Shown here in pieces: positions 25,861 through 35,100 of a stretch of DNA of 64,000 bases; the first letter of the stretch is position 1; each line of letters begins with the position of its first letter. The notes beneath the pieces were generated by a model that had not been told where the DNA came from, ran no database searches, and saw only the letters and a program-made list of their open reading frames with translations. The position numbers and the translations under genes were made by a program. Source of the stretch: Kiritimatiellia bacterium (lineage in GTDB: Bacteria; Verrucomicrobiota; Kiritimatiellia; UBA8416; YA12-FULL-48-11); NCBI GenBank assembly GCA_028716365.1, contig JAQUPZ010000005.1, forward strand, positions 62,001 to 126,000. Reading direction: 5' to 3'.

Positions 25861-26751
25861 TTACTTCCCTTGTGCTTTGGCAATGAACTTATCGAAAAGC
25901 TCGCGCTGATAATTCAGGGCCACAATCGGATCAGTTATTGCATTACTGCATTCCAACATCAGCCAGCCTTTATAATCTGACTTCACAAACAGTTCGACGA
26001 GTTTGTCCCATGGGTAACCGGGCGTGTCGAGTGGCCGGATATGGGTAGTAGCACCCAACCGCGCCTTGATCAAGTTGAAGTTGGCTTCCAGTCCATCGCC
26101 GTAAACGTCTTTTTTATTTGAGTTCCAACAGACCCCGACATTTGGATCGGTGGCAATATCCATTATTTTCTTTATCACCGGTAATTCGGAACAACTGCCA
26201 TGAACTTCCAGCCTGACCTGTTGACCCAATTCACCTGCGAATTTACCGACAATATTCAGACTCTTACCGATCTGTTCCATGGTTTTCTCGCGTTCGACTT
26301 CCTTATGAAAATCGTTGGGACGAACCTTCACACCGCTTGAACCAACGTCGGCACTTAGTCGGAGAAAAACCTTGGTAGTTTCAATAGCTTTTGCAAGTTT
26401 AGCAGGATCAACATGATCAAAACACTCTGCACTACCAAGACTGACCAACTTCACGGGACTGTCTGCAAAACGTTTTTTTACTTCTTTACGTTGTTCCGAT
26501 GAAATGCCCGGCTCCACCCCATGTTTGTGAGTTGTACGTAATTCTACACCGTTGACTTTTGCGGCTGATAAATTCTTGATAATTGTATCGATGTCCCAGT
26601 CTTTCCCCCACTGATATGTAACCAGGCCAAGTTGAATTTTTGGGCTGGGCAAGTCGGCGGCGAAGATCCTTCCAGATTTACCAAGAGTTCCAGTAGCCAG
26701 AACTGCGCCAGCGGCCAACGAACCTTTCATGAAATTACGGCGGTTGATCAT
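25861..26751 (-). CDS. Tat-exported sugar isomerase/epimerase-fold protein
   Basis: The start at 26751 follows AAGGAGGAACCCT. The 296 residues begin with a Tat signal (NRRNFMKGSLAAG) and continue as a xylose-isomerase-like TIM barrel: KIQLGLVTYQWGKDWDID, NGVELRTTHKHG, SSGVKVRPNDF, VRLEVHG with a likely metal glutamate, VGVCWNSNKKDV and a final GWLMLECSN glutamate. Exported members of this fold in Bacteroidetes and PVC bacteria include 3-keto-glycoside lyases and hydratases, which would act after Gfo/Idh/MocA oxidation. That role is inferred from family and neighbours. It is convergent with the 23048 glycosidase and divergent from the FAD oxidoreductase. Confidence 0.82.
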   Translation of the reverse strand: MINRRNFMKGSLAAGAVLATGTLGKSGRIFAADLPSPKIQLGLVTYQWGKDWDIDTIIKNLSAAKVNGVELRTTHKHGVEPGISSEQRKEVKKRFADSPVKLVSLGSAECFDHVDPAKLAKAIETTKVFLRLSADVGSSGVKVRPNDFHKEVEREKTMEQIGKSLNIVGKFAGELGQQVRLEVHGSCSELPVIKKIMDIATDPNVGVCWNSNKKDVYGDGLEANFNLIKARLGATTHIRPLDTPGYPWDKLVELFVKSDYKGWLMLECSNAITDPIVALNYQRELFDKFIAKAQGK

Positions 26752-26774
26752 AGGGTTCCTCCTTTTTGAATATG

Positions 26775-26803
26775 ACAATAATCACTCGGAGTATGGGTGT
26801 CAA
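26775..26803 (-). promoter_or_regulatory. Sigma70-like promoter for the 26751 gene
   Basis: On the minus strand TTGACA (26803-26798), a 17-nt spacer and TATTGT (26780-26775) lie 24 bp before the ATG. The -35 is perfect. If used, the leader would be very short, just covering the ribosome-binding site. Confidence 0.5.
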
Positions 26804-26948
26804 CATCTGACGGATTTGACGATTACGATGTTATCACTTTAGGAACAGAATACAGGGAATCAATCTTTACATTACTCCCCCCAACCTGTTACAAACTCAG
26901 GAACTTTATCTCTATTCGCATCAAGGAGAACTGTCCGGTAATACACTT

Positions 26949-28322
26949 ATGAAACGACGTGAATTCATCAAATGTAGTGGAGCTGGAGCGGTATTGGCGT
27001 TGGGACCCAAATGGACTTCTTCAGCCGCTTCAGAAGGAACGAAACCCGGTTTCGTAAAGGAGCCGGAACGCGACATTCCAGTGGTAGATGAAGCGGATGT
27101 GATTGTCTGCGGTGCGGGACCTGCCGGCGTGGCTGCAGCTATTGCCTCTTCACGTAAGGGTGCGAAAACCATTCTACTTGAAACTCACGGCTGTCTCGGC
27201 GGAATTCTGACGGCTGGCCTGTTGAGCTGGATTCTTGATCACCAGAATAAGAGCGGCCTAATGAAGGAACTTTTACAGCGTTTGACAGAACGCGAAGGTC
27301 GAACGTTCACTAAAAAAGGTACCGGAACCAATGGTTATGACGCGGAAGTAATGAAGCTGGTACTTGAAGACCTCTGCTCTAATGCTGGTACGCAGATCCA
27401 TTTACACACGCGTGTTTGTGCTGCGTTGCGTGATACAAATAATCGATTGTGCCATGTTATAACGGAATCAAAATCCGGTCGCGAAGCATTCAAAGGCAAG
27501 ATGTTTATTGACTGCACAGGAGACGGCGACCTCGCTGCGTTTGCCGGATGCCGTTTCGATATGGGTCACCCTGAAACCGGGCGTACACAACCGATGACAC
27601 TGATGGCACTGGTCACCGGCATTTCGCCCGATGAGATTCGCCCCTTCTACCACGACCAGGATGATGGTCCCTGGGCGCAGCCCAAGGACCGTTTGCGGGA
27701 AGAAATGGAACGTGGCGGTCACTCCCCATCCTATGGCAAGCCGACACTTTTCCGGATTCGCGACGATTTGTTCGCGATGATGACCAATCATGAGTATGAA
27801 GTCAAAGGCACCAATACTCGCGACGTAACACGGGCCACACTACGCGCCCGTAAGGAAATCAACCAGATCGTAACAGGATTACGTTCGCTGGGCAGCATAT
27901 GGAAGAATATCCGCCTTGTCGCAACAGCTGAGCAGATCGGCGTACGCGAAGGCAGGCGTATTCATGGCATTTACACAGTGACACAGAATGACATCAAGGA
28001 TGGCAAGGAACAGAAAGATGCTGTTTGCAAGGTGAAATTTGGCATTGATGTGCATTCCACCGATCCAAAAAAGGTAAAAGGAATAGAACAAGCACCTTTC
28101 CGTTCCAAGCCTTACGACATTCCACTACGTGCCCTTATTGCCCGCGATGTACAGGGGCTCATGATGGCCGGCCGTTGTATAAGCGGCGATTTCCTTGCGC
28201 ATTCCAGTTATCGTGTTACCGGTAACGCCGTGATAATGGGAGAAGCAGCAGGTAAAGTCGCCGCCATAGCTGTCAAGACGAACCGCCTGCCGCAAGCAGT
28301 GGATATCTCGGAAATTACGTGA
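26949..28322 (+). CDS. Tat-type FAD-dependent oxidoreductase
   Basis: This 457-residue protein begins MKRREFIKCSGAGAVLALG, a Tat-like signal. The dinucleotide motif DVIVCGAGPAGVAAAIASSR sits near 50-69 with the following glutamate (TILLETHGC) for FAD ribose. The late segment LMMAGRCISGDFLAHSSYRV and GEAAGKVAAIA form the second FAD-binding part. It belongs to the FAD-dependent oxidoreductase group (FAD_oxidored type) common beside sugar-degradation genes in PVC genomes. The substrate is unknown; oxidation of a sugar or hydroxy acid outside the cytoplasm is inferred. It is followed at 45 bp by an acyltransferase-like membrane protein, probably in the same operon. Confidence 0.8.
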   Translation: MKRREFIKCSGAGAVLALGPKWTSSAASEGTKPGFVKEPERDIPVVDEADVIVCGAGPAGVAAAIASSRKGAKTILLETHGCLGGILTAGLLSWILDHQNKSGLMKELLQRLTEREGRTFTKKGTGTNGYDAEVMKLVLEDLCSNAGTQIHLHTRVCAALRDTNNRLCHVITESKSGREAFKGKMFIDCTGDGDLAAFAGCRFDMGHPETGRTQPMTLMALVTGISPDEIRPFYHDQDDGPWAQPKDRLREEMERGGHSPSYGKPTLFRIRDDLFAMMTNHEYEVKGTNTRDVTRATLRARKEINQIVTGLRSLGSIWKNIRLVATAEQIGVREGRRIHGIYTVTQNDIKDGKEQKDAVCKVKFGIDVHSTDPKKVKGIEQAPFRSKPYDIPLRALIARDVQGLMMAGRCISGDFLAHSSYRVTGNAVIMGEAAGKVAAIAVKTNRLPQAVDISEIT

Positions 28323-28366
28323 TTTAGACGGAAAGCAAGAAACTTCTCAATAATGGAGAATAATAC

Positions 28367-29635
28367 TTGAACCAGGTATCCGAAAAGATACAAGACGTCG
28401 CAGCATCCAAAACATCAGCCCAGATAACAAGTCCCGGCAGCCGGCTAATGTCACTGGATGCGTTACGTGGTTTCGACATGTTCTGGATCGTCGGTGCCGG
28501 ATCATTGGTGAGCGCTTTTGATAAAATCTTCAATAATGCCGTGACGAAATTTCTTTCCACACAATGCAAACACGTTCAATGGGAAGGGTTCCATTTTGAA
28601 GATTTGATATTTCCCCTATTTATTTTCATTGCCGGAGTATCAATGACTTTTTCAATGGACAAGGCAATTGCACGAAACGGTAAAACAGGCGCAATGATAC
28701 GATTGGGACGACGATGTATTCTACTGATCCTCCTTGGCATTTTTTATTATGGCGGTTTGAGTAATCAATGGCCGGGTATTCGTCTTACCGGTGTACTTCA
28801 ATCCATTGGATTATCCTGCTTTATCGCAGGATCTCTTTACATTGTATTTAATCAATCCCCTCGGGTCCTGGTATTCTTTTTCTTATTACTACTCACCGGA
28901 TACTGGGCGTTGTTGACATTTGTCTCATTTCCAGATGTTCGATTGAACAAGGATTCACTGGCAAAAGTGACGGCACAAATTGGTTCAAAAGATCCGGGAA
29001 AAGTGGCTAAATCCATAACAGGCCGTGTCCGCGGCGTTTACGAGGAAGGTTATAATCTTTCAAACTATGTTGATTACCGTTTTCTGCCCGGAAAAAAGCT
29101 ATATGGAGATGGAAAATATGAGGCGCAGGGACTTCTTCAAACCATGACGGCGGCATCATCATGTCTTTTGGGAATTCTGGCCGGCTTATGGTTGCGGCGC
29201 GAAAAGAACAGTGATATGCACAAAGTCCTGGGGCTATGTACCGCGGGTGTCGTGAGTGTAATTCTCGGTTTTGTCTGGGGACTTCAGTTTCCTGTAGTAA
29301 AGAAGATCTGGAGCTCGTCATTTGTACTCGTAGCTGGCGGTTATAGCGCAATCCTGCTTGGATTGTTTTATTACATAGTAGACATTCGAAAAAAACAACA
29401 CTGGTGCCTGCCTTTCGTATGGATTGGAATGAATCCCATCACCATTTATCTCGCTCACAATATCATCAGTTTCCCGACACTGGCAGCGCGTCTTGCTGGT
29501 GGTGATTTACAGCGGTTCCTTGATGTACATATTGCAAAGGGATCAGGAAGCCTGCTTATCGCAATAGTCGAAGTGGCATTAACGTTTTTGCTCGTACGAT
29601 TTCTTTACGTACGAAAAATCTTTATCCGACTATAA
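28367..29635 (+). CDS. HGSNAT/DUF5009-like membrane acyltransferase
   Basis: This 422-residue polytopic membrane protein (about ten segments) starts with TTG; GGAG lies 8 nt upstream and no better start is available before the conserved SLDALRGFDMFW. The family motif GFHFEDLIFPLFIFIAGVSM follows. These proteins resemble heparan-alpha-glucosaminide N-acetyltransferase, which moves acetyl groups across a membrane from acetyl-CoA to a sugar amine. Here it could acetylate or condition a glycan during uptake (inference). It follows the FAD oxidoreductase and ends at a strong terminator. Confidence 0.8.
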   Translation: MNQVSEKIQDVAASKTSAQITSPGSRLMSLDALRGFDMFWIVGAGSLVSAFDKIFNNAVTKFLSTQCKHVQWEGFHFEDLIFPLFIFIAGVSMTFSMDKAIARNGKTGAMIRLGRRCILLILLGIFYYGGLSNQWPGIRLTGVLQSIGLSCFIAGSLYIVFNQSPRVLVFFFLLLLTGYWALLTFVSFPDVRLNKDSLAKVTAQIGSKDPGKVAKSITGRVRGVYEEGYNLSNYVDYRFLPGKKLYGDGKYEAQGLLQTMTAASSCLLGILAGLWLRREKNSDMHKVLGLCTAGVVSVILGFVWGLQFPVVKKIWSSSFVLVAGGYSAILLGLFYYIVDIRKKQHWCLPFVWIGMNPITIYLAHNIISFPTLAARLAGGDLQRFLDVHIAKGSGSLLIAIVEVALTFLLVRFLYVRKIFIRL

Positions 29636-29657
29636 AATCGAAAAACCTGATGAAGCT

Positions 29658-29684
29658 CTGCGGGCTAAAGCCCGCAGTTTCTTT
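29658..29684 (+). terminator. Rho-independent terminator after the acyltransferase gene
   Basis: CTGCGGGCT (29658-29666) and AGCCCGCAG (29669-29677) form a perfect 9-bp stem with a minimal AA spacer, followed by TTTCTTT. It lies 23 bp after the stop of the 28367 gene. Confidence 0.8.
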
Positions 29685-29720
29685 GCGGAATCCGGCGTAG
29701 CAAAACCCGCATTCATCCCA

Positions 29721-29752
29721 CGGACTCTAAGTCCGGGGTCTTCTGCGAAGAC
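29721..29752. repeat. Pair of small hairpins downstream of the terminator
   Basis: CGGACT/AGTCCG (29721-29735) and GTCTTC/GAAGAC (29738-29752), each with a three-base loop, follow one another. The second shares its arms with the long hairpin at 4879 and the palindrome near 17960, which suggests a dispersed hairpin family. Confidence 0.5.
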
Positions 29753-29856
29753 GGATAAATGCTCATTCTTGACTTCATCCACCCCATCCTGTTAACAATT
29801 CACCTGTTTTAATCCAATTCTTATCAAGAATATCTGAATTAAAGTTAAAAATATTA

Positions 29857-30543
29857 ATGATCTCTTTATCTGAAAAATATGCTGTTATATTCGATATGGA
29901 TGGCGTGCTCGTAGACAGTTACGAGCCGCATTATATTTCCTGGGCGGACACCTGTAACATCCGCGGTTTCCCGGTAACCAGGGACAATTTCGCACGACTG
30001 TTTGGACGCTCGTTCCGCGCCTTTGCCGAGGCACTGAGTCCCAGACCGCTTACAGAAACCGAATTACAGGAATGGTATGACCAGAAAGAACTTCGTTACC
30101 GGGAAATAATCGAACGTGATTTCCCCGAAATTGACGGCGCGGGTAACCTGATTAAGAATCTGCACGACGCCGGTTTTCTCCTTGGAGTAGCTTCATCCGG
30201 CCCACGCGACAATGTCGAGTGTTTGCTGAAACATCTCACTTACGCCGAATATATCAGCGCCACTATTTCTGCCAATGAAACAACTCAAACCAAACCACAT
30301 CCAGATCCATTCCTTCATTGCGCTTTAAAGCTGGGAATAAATCCAGAGAAATGCGTGATTATTGAAGACTCTGTTTATGGATTACAGGCAGGACGTGCCG
30401 CCGGCATGGCAACAGTTGGTCTCACCGGCACATCTTCCGAACAGGAATTATCAGCCTACTCCGACCTTGTGGTTCATTCTCTTCGTTGTTTGGATTCCGA
30501 TATAATCCAAAAACTCGCCATTTCTCGCGTTAACAATCATTAA
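29857..30543 (+). CDS. HAD-family phosphatase/beta-phosphoglucomutase-like
   Basis: At 228 residues it has the HAD catalytic motif DMDGVLVDSYEPH (nucleophile Asp about residue 14), a C1 helical cap, motif II LGVASSGPRDN, motif III KPHPDPFL and motif IV IIEDSVYGLQAGRAAG. It belongs to the phosphoglucomutase/pseudouridine-phosphatase-like subgroup that dephosphorylates or isomerises small sugar phosphates in the cytoplasm. No clear ribosome-binding site is present and the leader is AT-rich. It overlaps the convergent GGQ-protein gene by 4 bp at the stops. Specific activity cannot be read from sequence. Confidence 0.88.
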   Translation: MISLSEKYAVIFDMDGVLVDSYEPHYISWADTCNIRGFPVTRDNFARLFGRSFRAFAEALSPRPLTETELQEWYDQKELRYREIIERDFPEIDGAGNLIKNLHDAGFLLGVASSGPRDNVECLLKHLTYAEYISATISANETTQTKPHPDPFLHCALKLGINPEKCVIIEDSVYGLQAGRAAGMATVGLTGTSSEQELSAYSDLVVHSLRCLDSDIIQKLAISRVNNH

Positions 30544-30959
30544 TCAGCATCCGCATTCACCGATCTCCGGAATTCCTTTTTCTTCGCATGATGATGTTTG
30601 GCTGCCAGCATTTTCTCCTTCTGACGACGTGACCTCCGCCGTTTCTGCCTTCGAATCTTCTCCCACTCCTGACGACGCATACTCTTTTCACCCAATATCC
30701 GTTCCTCAATCCTGTCACACAACTCTCTTCTGGCTAGAAAGCGATTAAGTGAACGCGAACGTTCCTGCTGGCATTTGACTTCGATCCCTGTAGGCACATG
30801 GCGAATGTAAACGCAGGAAGAAGTCTTGTTAAGTTTTTGCCCCCCTTTCCCGGAACCAAGCACAAACTTCTCAATTAAGTCACATTCCCGGACACCAAGT
30901 TTGATCATACGTCCGGCAAGAGCGCTTGTTTTTGATGAACTCACAAAACCTTCAGGCAT
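30540..30959 (-). CDS. Peptide chain release factor-like GGQ protein (ArfB/YaeJ type)
   Basis: This 139-residue protein is a single RF-1 catalytic domain. LGSGKGGQKLNKTSSCVYI carries the GGQ that triggers peptidyl-tRNA hydrolysis. It is followed by the family segment IEVKCQQERSRSLNRFLARRELCDRI and a long, highly basic tail (RRQKRRRSRRQKEK). Without codon-recognition domains it fits ribosome rescue factors of the ArfB/YaeJ class, where the basic tail enters the empty mRNA channel. AAGGCGG precedes the ATG by 4 nt. It is divergent from prephenate dehydratase across 150 bp that holds only a short GATTAAG-type repetition. Confidence 0.85.
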   Translation of the reverse strand: MPEGFVSSSKTSALAGRMIKLGVRECDLIEKFVLGSGKGGQKLNKTSSCVYIRHVPTGIEVKCQQERSRSLNRFLARRELCDRIEERILGEKSMRRQEWEKIRRQKRRRSRRQKEKMLAAKHHHAKKKEFRRSVNADAD

Positions 30960-31109
30960 AAAACCGCCTTAATTTGTACTTTTACTCAGGACTCTCAGGT
31001 GCTATGTTGCAGAAATATTTGTTCAAATCAAGATTGGAAAAAGAAAGATCAGGATTAAGATTACGATTAAGACAAAGATAATGGATTGTGGCAAATCCGG
31101 AGAAATAAC

Positions 31110-31940
31110 ATGGCATTAACTGAAGTAGCATATCTGGGACCAGTGGGTACATATTCTCATCTTGTCGCCGAAAAACGTTATGGACGGAAATGTAAATTAG
31201 TCCCATTTCCGTCCATTCTCCAGGTTTGCGCTTTCGTTTCAAAAAAGCCGGCAAGGCGTGGAATTATTCCTATAGAGAACTCTTCCGGCGGTACCATTTA
31301 TGAAACGGTGGATATCCTGATGGCAAATGAACCGCGCATTTATATCGTCGAGGAACTCTCTCTCGAAGTCAAACTGGCTTTACTGGGGAGGAAGAACGAG
31401 AAAATTGAAATCCTTTATTCACACTTCGCCCCGCTTGAACACTGTGTCGCATGGTTGAACAAATATCTACCGCATGTCCAGAAACGGGTCGTATCCAGCA
31501 CCGCTATTGCAGCAAGACACGCCTCTGACGAAACAGGCTCGGCTGCACTCGGTAACAGAAGACTTGCGAGTCTGAATGGATTAAACGTTATCAAATATCC
31601 AATTGCGACAGAAATTCCCAATATAACCACATTTCTTTCGATAGCCGGCCAAAAGCTGATTTTGCCTGGAAAGAAAAAAATAACCATCATGGTAAAGTTG
31701 CCAAACACTCCCGGAAGTCTCTGTACGTTCCTGGAGAAATTCAGGAATGAAGCCATCAATCTTTCACGTATCTTGTCACGCCCCATCCGCGGATGTCCCA
31801 GGGAATATGCTTTCATGGTTGATTTGCAGGGTAACCTTGGCGAACCACAGGTTGACAGGGCATTGAAGGCCGCTCGAAAGGTATGTGTGCAACTTAGGAT
31901 TGTCGGTTGTTACCCGTCACGCCGTCCTTACATGTCTTAA
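31110..31940 (+). CDS. pheA: Prephenate dehydratase
   Basis: The start is placed at 31110, where GGAG lies 7 nt upstream. Residues 1-180 form the catalytic domain: [35 protein letters not shown] and NITTFLSIA near the active-site region. Residues 195-276 form an ACT regulatory domain with [21 protein letters not shown] and [11 protein letters not shown], the phenylalanine-sensing ESRP equivalent. It converts prephenate to phenylpyruvate in phenylalanine synthesis and is probably feedback-inhibited. No chorismate mutase domain is fused. The stop codon is immediately followed by the 3' CCA end of the convergent tRNA. Confidence 0.92.
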   Translation: MALTEVAYLGPVGTYSHLVAEKRYGRKCKLVPFPSILQVCAFVSKKPARRGIIPIENSSGGTIYETVDILMANEPRIYIVEELSLEVKLALLGRKNEKIEILYSHFAPLEHCVAWLNKYLPHVQKRVVSSTAIAARHASDETGSAALGNRRLASLNGLNVIKYPIATEIPNITTFLSIAGQKLILPGKKKITIMVKLPNTPGSLCTFLEKFRNEAINLSRILSRPIRGCPREYAFMVDLQGNLGEPQVDRALKAARKVCVQLRIVGCYPSRRPYMS

Positions 31941-32028
31941 TGGCGGAGGGGGAGGGATTCGAACCCCCGGTCCCTTGCGGGACTCCGGTTTTCAAGACCG
32001 GCGCGATCGTCCACTCTGCCACCCCTCC
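31941..32028 (-). tRNA. tRNA-Ser (UGA anticodon)
   Basis: An 88-nt cloverleaf reads on the minus strand. The 7-bp acceptor stem (GGAGGGG paired with TCCCTCC) is followed by discriminator G and an encoded CCA. The anticodon loop CTTGAAA gives UGA, and the variable arm GTCCCGCAAGGGAC and T arm GGGGG-TTCGAAT-CCCCC are typical for serine tRNA. The CCA end abuts the pheA stop codon with no spacer. Confidence 0.97.
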
Positions 32029-32165
32029 AACCAAGATATTTTCCCAATCAGCGGCATCCTCACTCTGACTTCAGATATAGATTCCTTTGGTATAAAAGGA
32101 TATATCAGGAATATTTGGGAGATGCAAGAGACTGGATGACGGTAAATTCGAAATGCAGATTAAGG

Positions 32166-35100
32166 TTATTTCTTGGCCAGAACTCCCCTGAGCTTCAAGA
32201 TTAGGGCATCTGTATTAAAAGGCTTCTGGAGAAATCCTTGATAACTTCCATCAGTAATATCTTCCGTCGCGGATTGTTCGCTGTAACCGCTAATTAATAT
32301 AATCGGAATATCTTTCTTTATCAGTCGCAATTCCTTTAACACCTCGGAAACCGTGATCTCCGGTAATGTGATATCAAGAATAACAGCCACCACTTTATCA
32401 ATACACCCCCTGTACTGTTTTAAACCCAATCGTGCTTCCGCCGATTTGATTACCTCGAATCCAATTTTACGAAGCATCTGTTCGGTAACGGTCAACACAA
32501 CTTCGTCATCGTCAATTACAAGCACAGTACCACCAGTATTCCATGTTGATTTATCTTCCCGGACTACTTCTTTTTCTTCGCTTTGTTTTATTGAACATGG
32601 GAATAAAATCTTGAAATCCGTCCCTTTCCCAACCTCACTATAAACTTTAAGGGCACCTTTATGTGCACGTATTATTCCCAGAACCGCCGCCAAACCCAGG
32701 CCTCGTCCCGTGATTTTAGTGGTGAAAAAAGGATCAAAAATACGAGCCTGAGTTTGAGCATCCATGCCACAACCAGTATCAATTACTTCAACACATACAT
32801 AATTACCTGGTTCGAGATCTTCTCCAACATAACATGCAGATAGATATTCCCTGTCACATTTAACTTCATTAACCTTTAACGTAATCGTTCCAATTTTATT
32901 AGACATGGCATCCGAAGCATTGGTAATTAAATTCATAACCACTTGTCGAATTTGCACGGGATCACCATCAACAAGCGGTAATTTTTCCACCAAGTCATAC
33001 ACCAGTTTCACCTTTTTGGAGATTGACACCTCGAGAAGATGCCCCATCTCTCTTACAAGGTTCGCCAAGTTCAAAGACTTTATTATAAATTTGGATTTTC
33101 CTGAATATGCGAGCATCTGATTCGTTAGTTCAGCTGCTCGCAGAGCCACCGTTTCGATCTGCTTTACTCTCGGCCAGGCAGGCGACTCAGGTCCCAACTC
33201 CATGAGTGCCAAACCCGTATTACCCAGTATACCCATAAGGAGATTGTTGAAATCATGAGCAATACCTCCGGAAAGAACACCCAGACTTTCAAGTTTCTGG
33301 GCATGCTGCATACGCGCCTGAATTCTACGGTTTTCCTCCTCCTGAAGCTTCCTTTCCGTTATATTACGGGAAATACCAAATGTACCTGTAATATTCCCCT
33401 TCTCGTCCCGTAGAGGCATTTTGGTAGTTGAGGACCATCTAACCGTGCCGTCGTCCCATGTCAACTTTTCCTCCAATCCAATGACAGGTTTCCCGGTCCT
33501 GATAATTTCCTGTTCATCCTTATATGCCTTGGTTGCATGCTCTGCCGAAAAGAAATCCTTATCCATCTTGCCGATTGCCTCGGATGGATTATCAAGCTTG
33601 AAAACCTTAGCATGGGACTTGTTGATCCTTATGAACCGGCTTTCTCTATCCTTGAAATAAATATGATCAGGCACGTTATCCATTAAAGCTTCGACAAGTC
33701 TTCGTTCGCTCCGCAGATCTTGCGATGTCTTACTTTTCTCAATCGCACCGGCAAAAATCTCGCCGACAATCCGTATCAGGGAAGTAATGTCGTCAGACCA
33801 TTTACGCCCTCTTTGGGATGAGGAGAAGCCGATAAACGCGGATACCTTTCCGCTGATCGTTAACGGAGCACATACTACCGATTCCATGCCGAATTTGCGC
33901 ATTCGCTGAACTGTCAGTTCCGCATTCCCGCCGGCAGCGTCACTAAGAAGTTCTTCCGCCTGTCCTATACTGATCACTTTACCATTATTGAAATCCTTAA
34001 GAAGTCCATGAGGCATTGCGGATGGATCAATAGGCAAGATGTCTTCGGGCAATGGTTGTACGCAAAAAGCATCCCACCAGTGTGTTCTTTTCAGACTGCC
34101 ATTATCAGCAACCTGAAACACAAAAGCTCTTTCAACACCGCAGAAACCACCCAAATCTTGTAACGCCTGTGTTATGATCTTATCCACATCTTCAGGTAAA
34201 ATATTTACAAATCTGGTTGAAATCCGTGTAATTAACGCTTCAAACTTGAGCCTGTAACGAAGTTGCCATTCAACCCTCTTTCGCTCAATTGCACTGGCTA
34301 TAATTTCCCCTACTATTTTGAGCAACGAGATTGCATCTTCACTCCAATCCCTTTCTTTGCTGACAGAATCAAACCCAATAAAACCAATAGTAGAAGCCCC
34401 ACAGACAAGTGGAATCATTACCAGCGCCTTGATATTCTCAGAATCAAACTCCCTTTTTTCGTTGACAGCCTCTGGCGGAAGATCCGCAACTTTCGGAATC
34501 TTTATCACCTGTTTGTTCACGAGCTGAGATATACACCATGAGAAATGCAAAAGATCCAACCCCTTGAGTTTTTGAATCTGCGGTTCAATACCATCTGCCA
34601 CCCATTCATGGGTATTATCCATCGTTTCTCTATCTTCAGAAAATTGGAAAACATAGCTCCTGTCATCACCCATGAAAGAGCCAAGCTCTTTCAAAGCATC
34701 ATTAATTCCAGCATCTATTTCGTCCGGAGCAAGATTGACAAACCGTGTTGCTATGCTTGTAATCAATCGCTCAAAACTGATTCTGTATTCGAGTTCTTCA
34801 TGAGTTTTTTTCTCTTCAGTGATATCCTCCACTGTGCCTTCATAATAAAGCGTACGACCTGTTTCGTCCCGTACAGCCTTTGAGTTTTCACGGCCATACA
34901 TAACGGAACCATCGGCCCTGAGCCATTTGGCCTCGAAACCAAGAATCTGTCCCTGCTTTTCTATCTGCTCAAGAAACACTTTTCTTGGAAATTCGGGATG
35001 TTGATACTCCTGCTTGTGAAGATCAATTTTGGCCAAATCTACAAAAGAACGATACTTTAGCATCCGTACAAGTGCCGCATTGGCCATCAGTATTTTACCA

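Noticed and set aside
31050..31076. Possible tandem repeat (GATTAAG-type) upstream of pheA
   Set aside because: Only two to three degenerate units; too short to call a repeat array.
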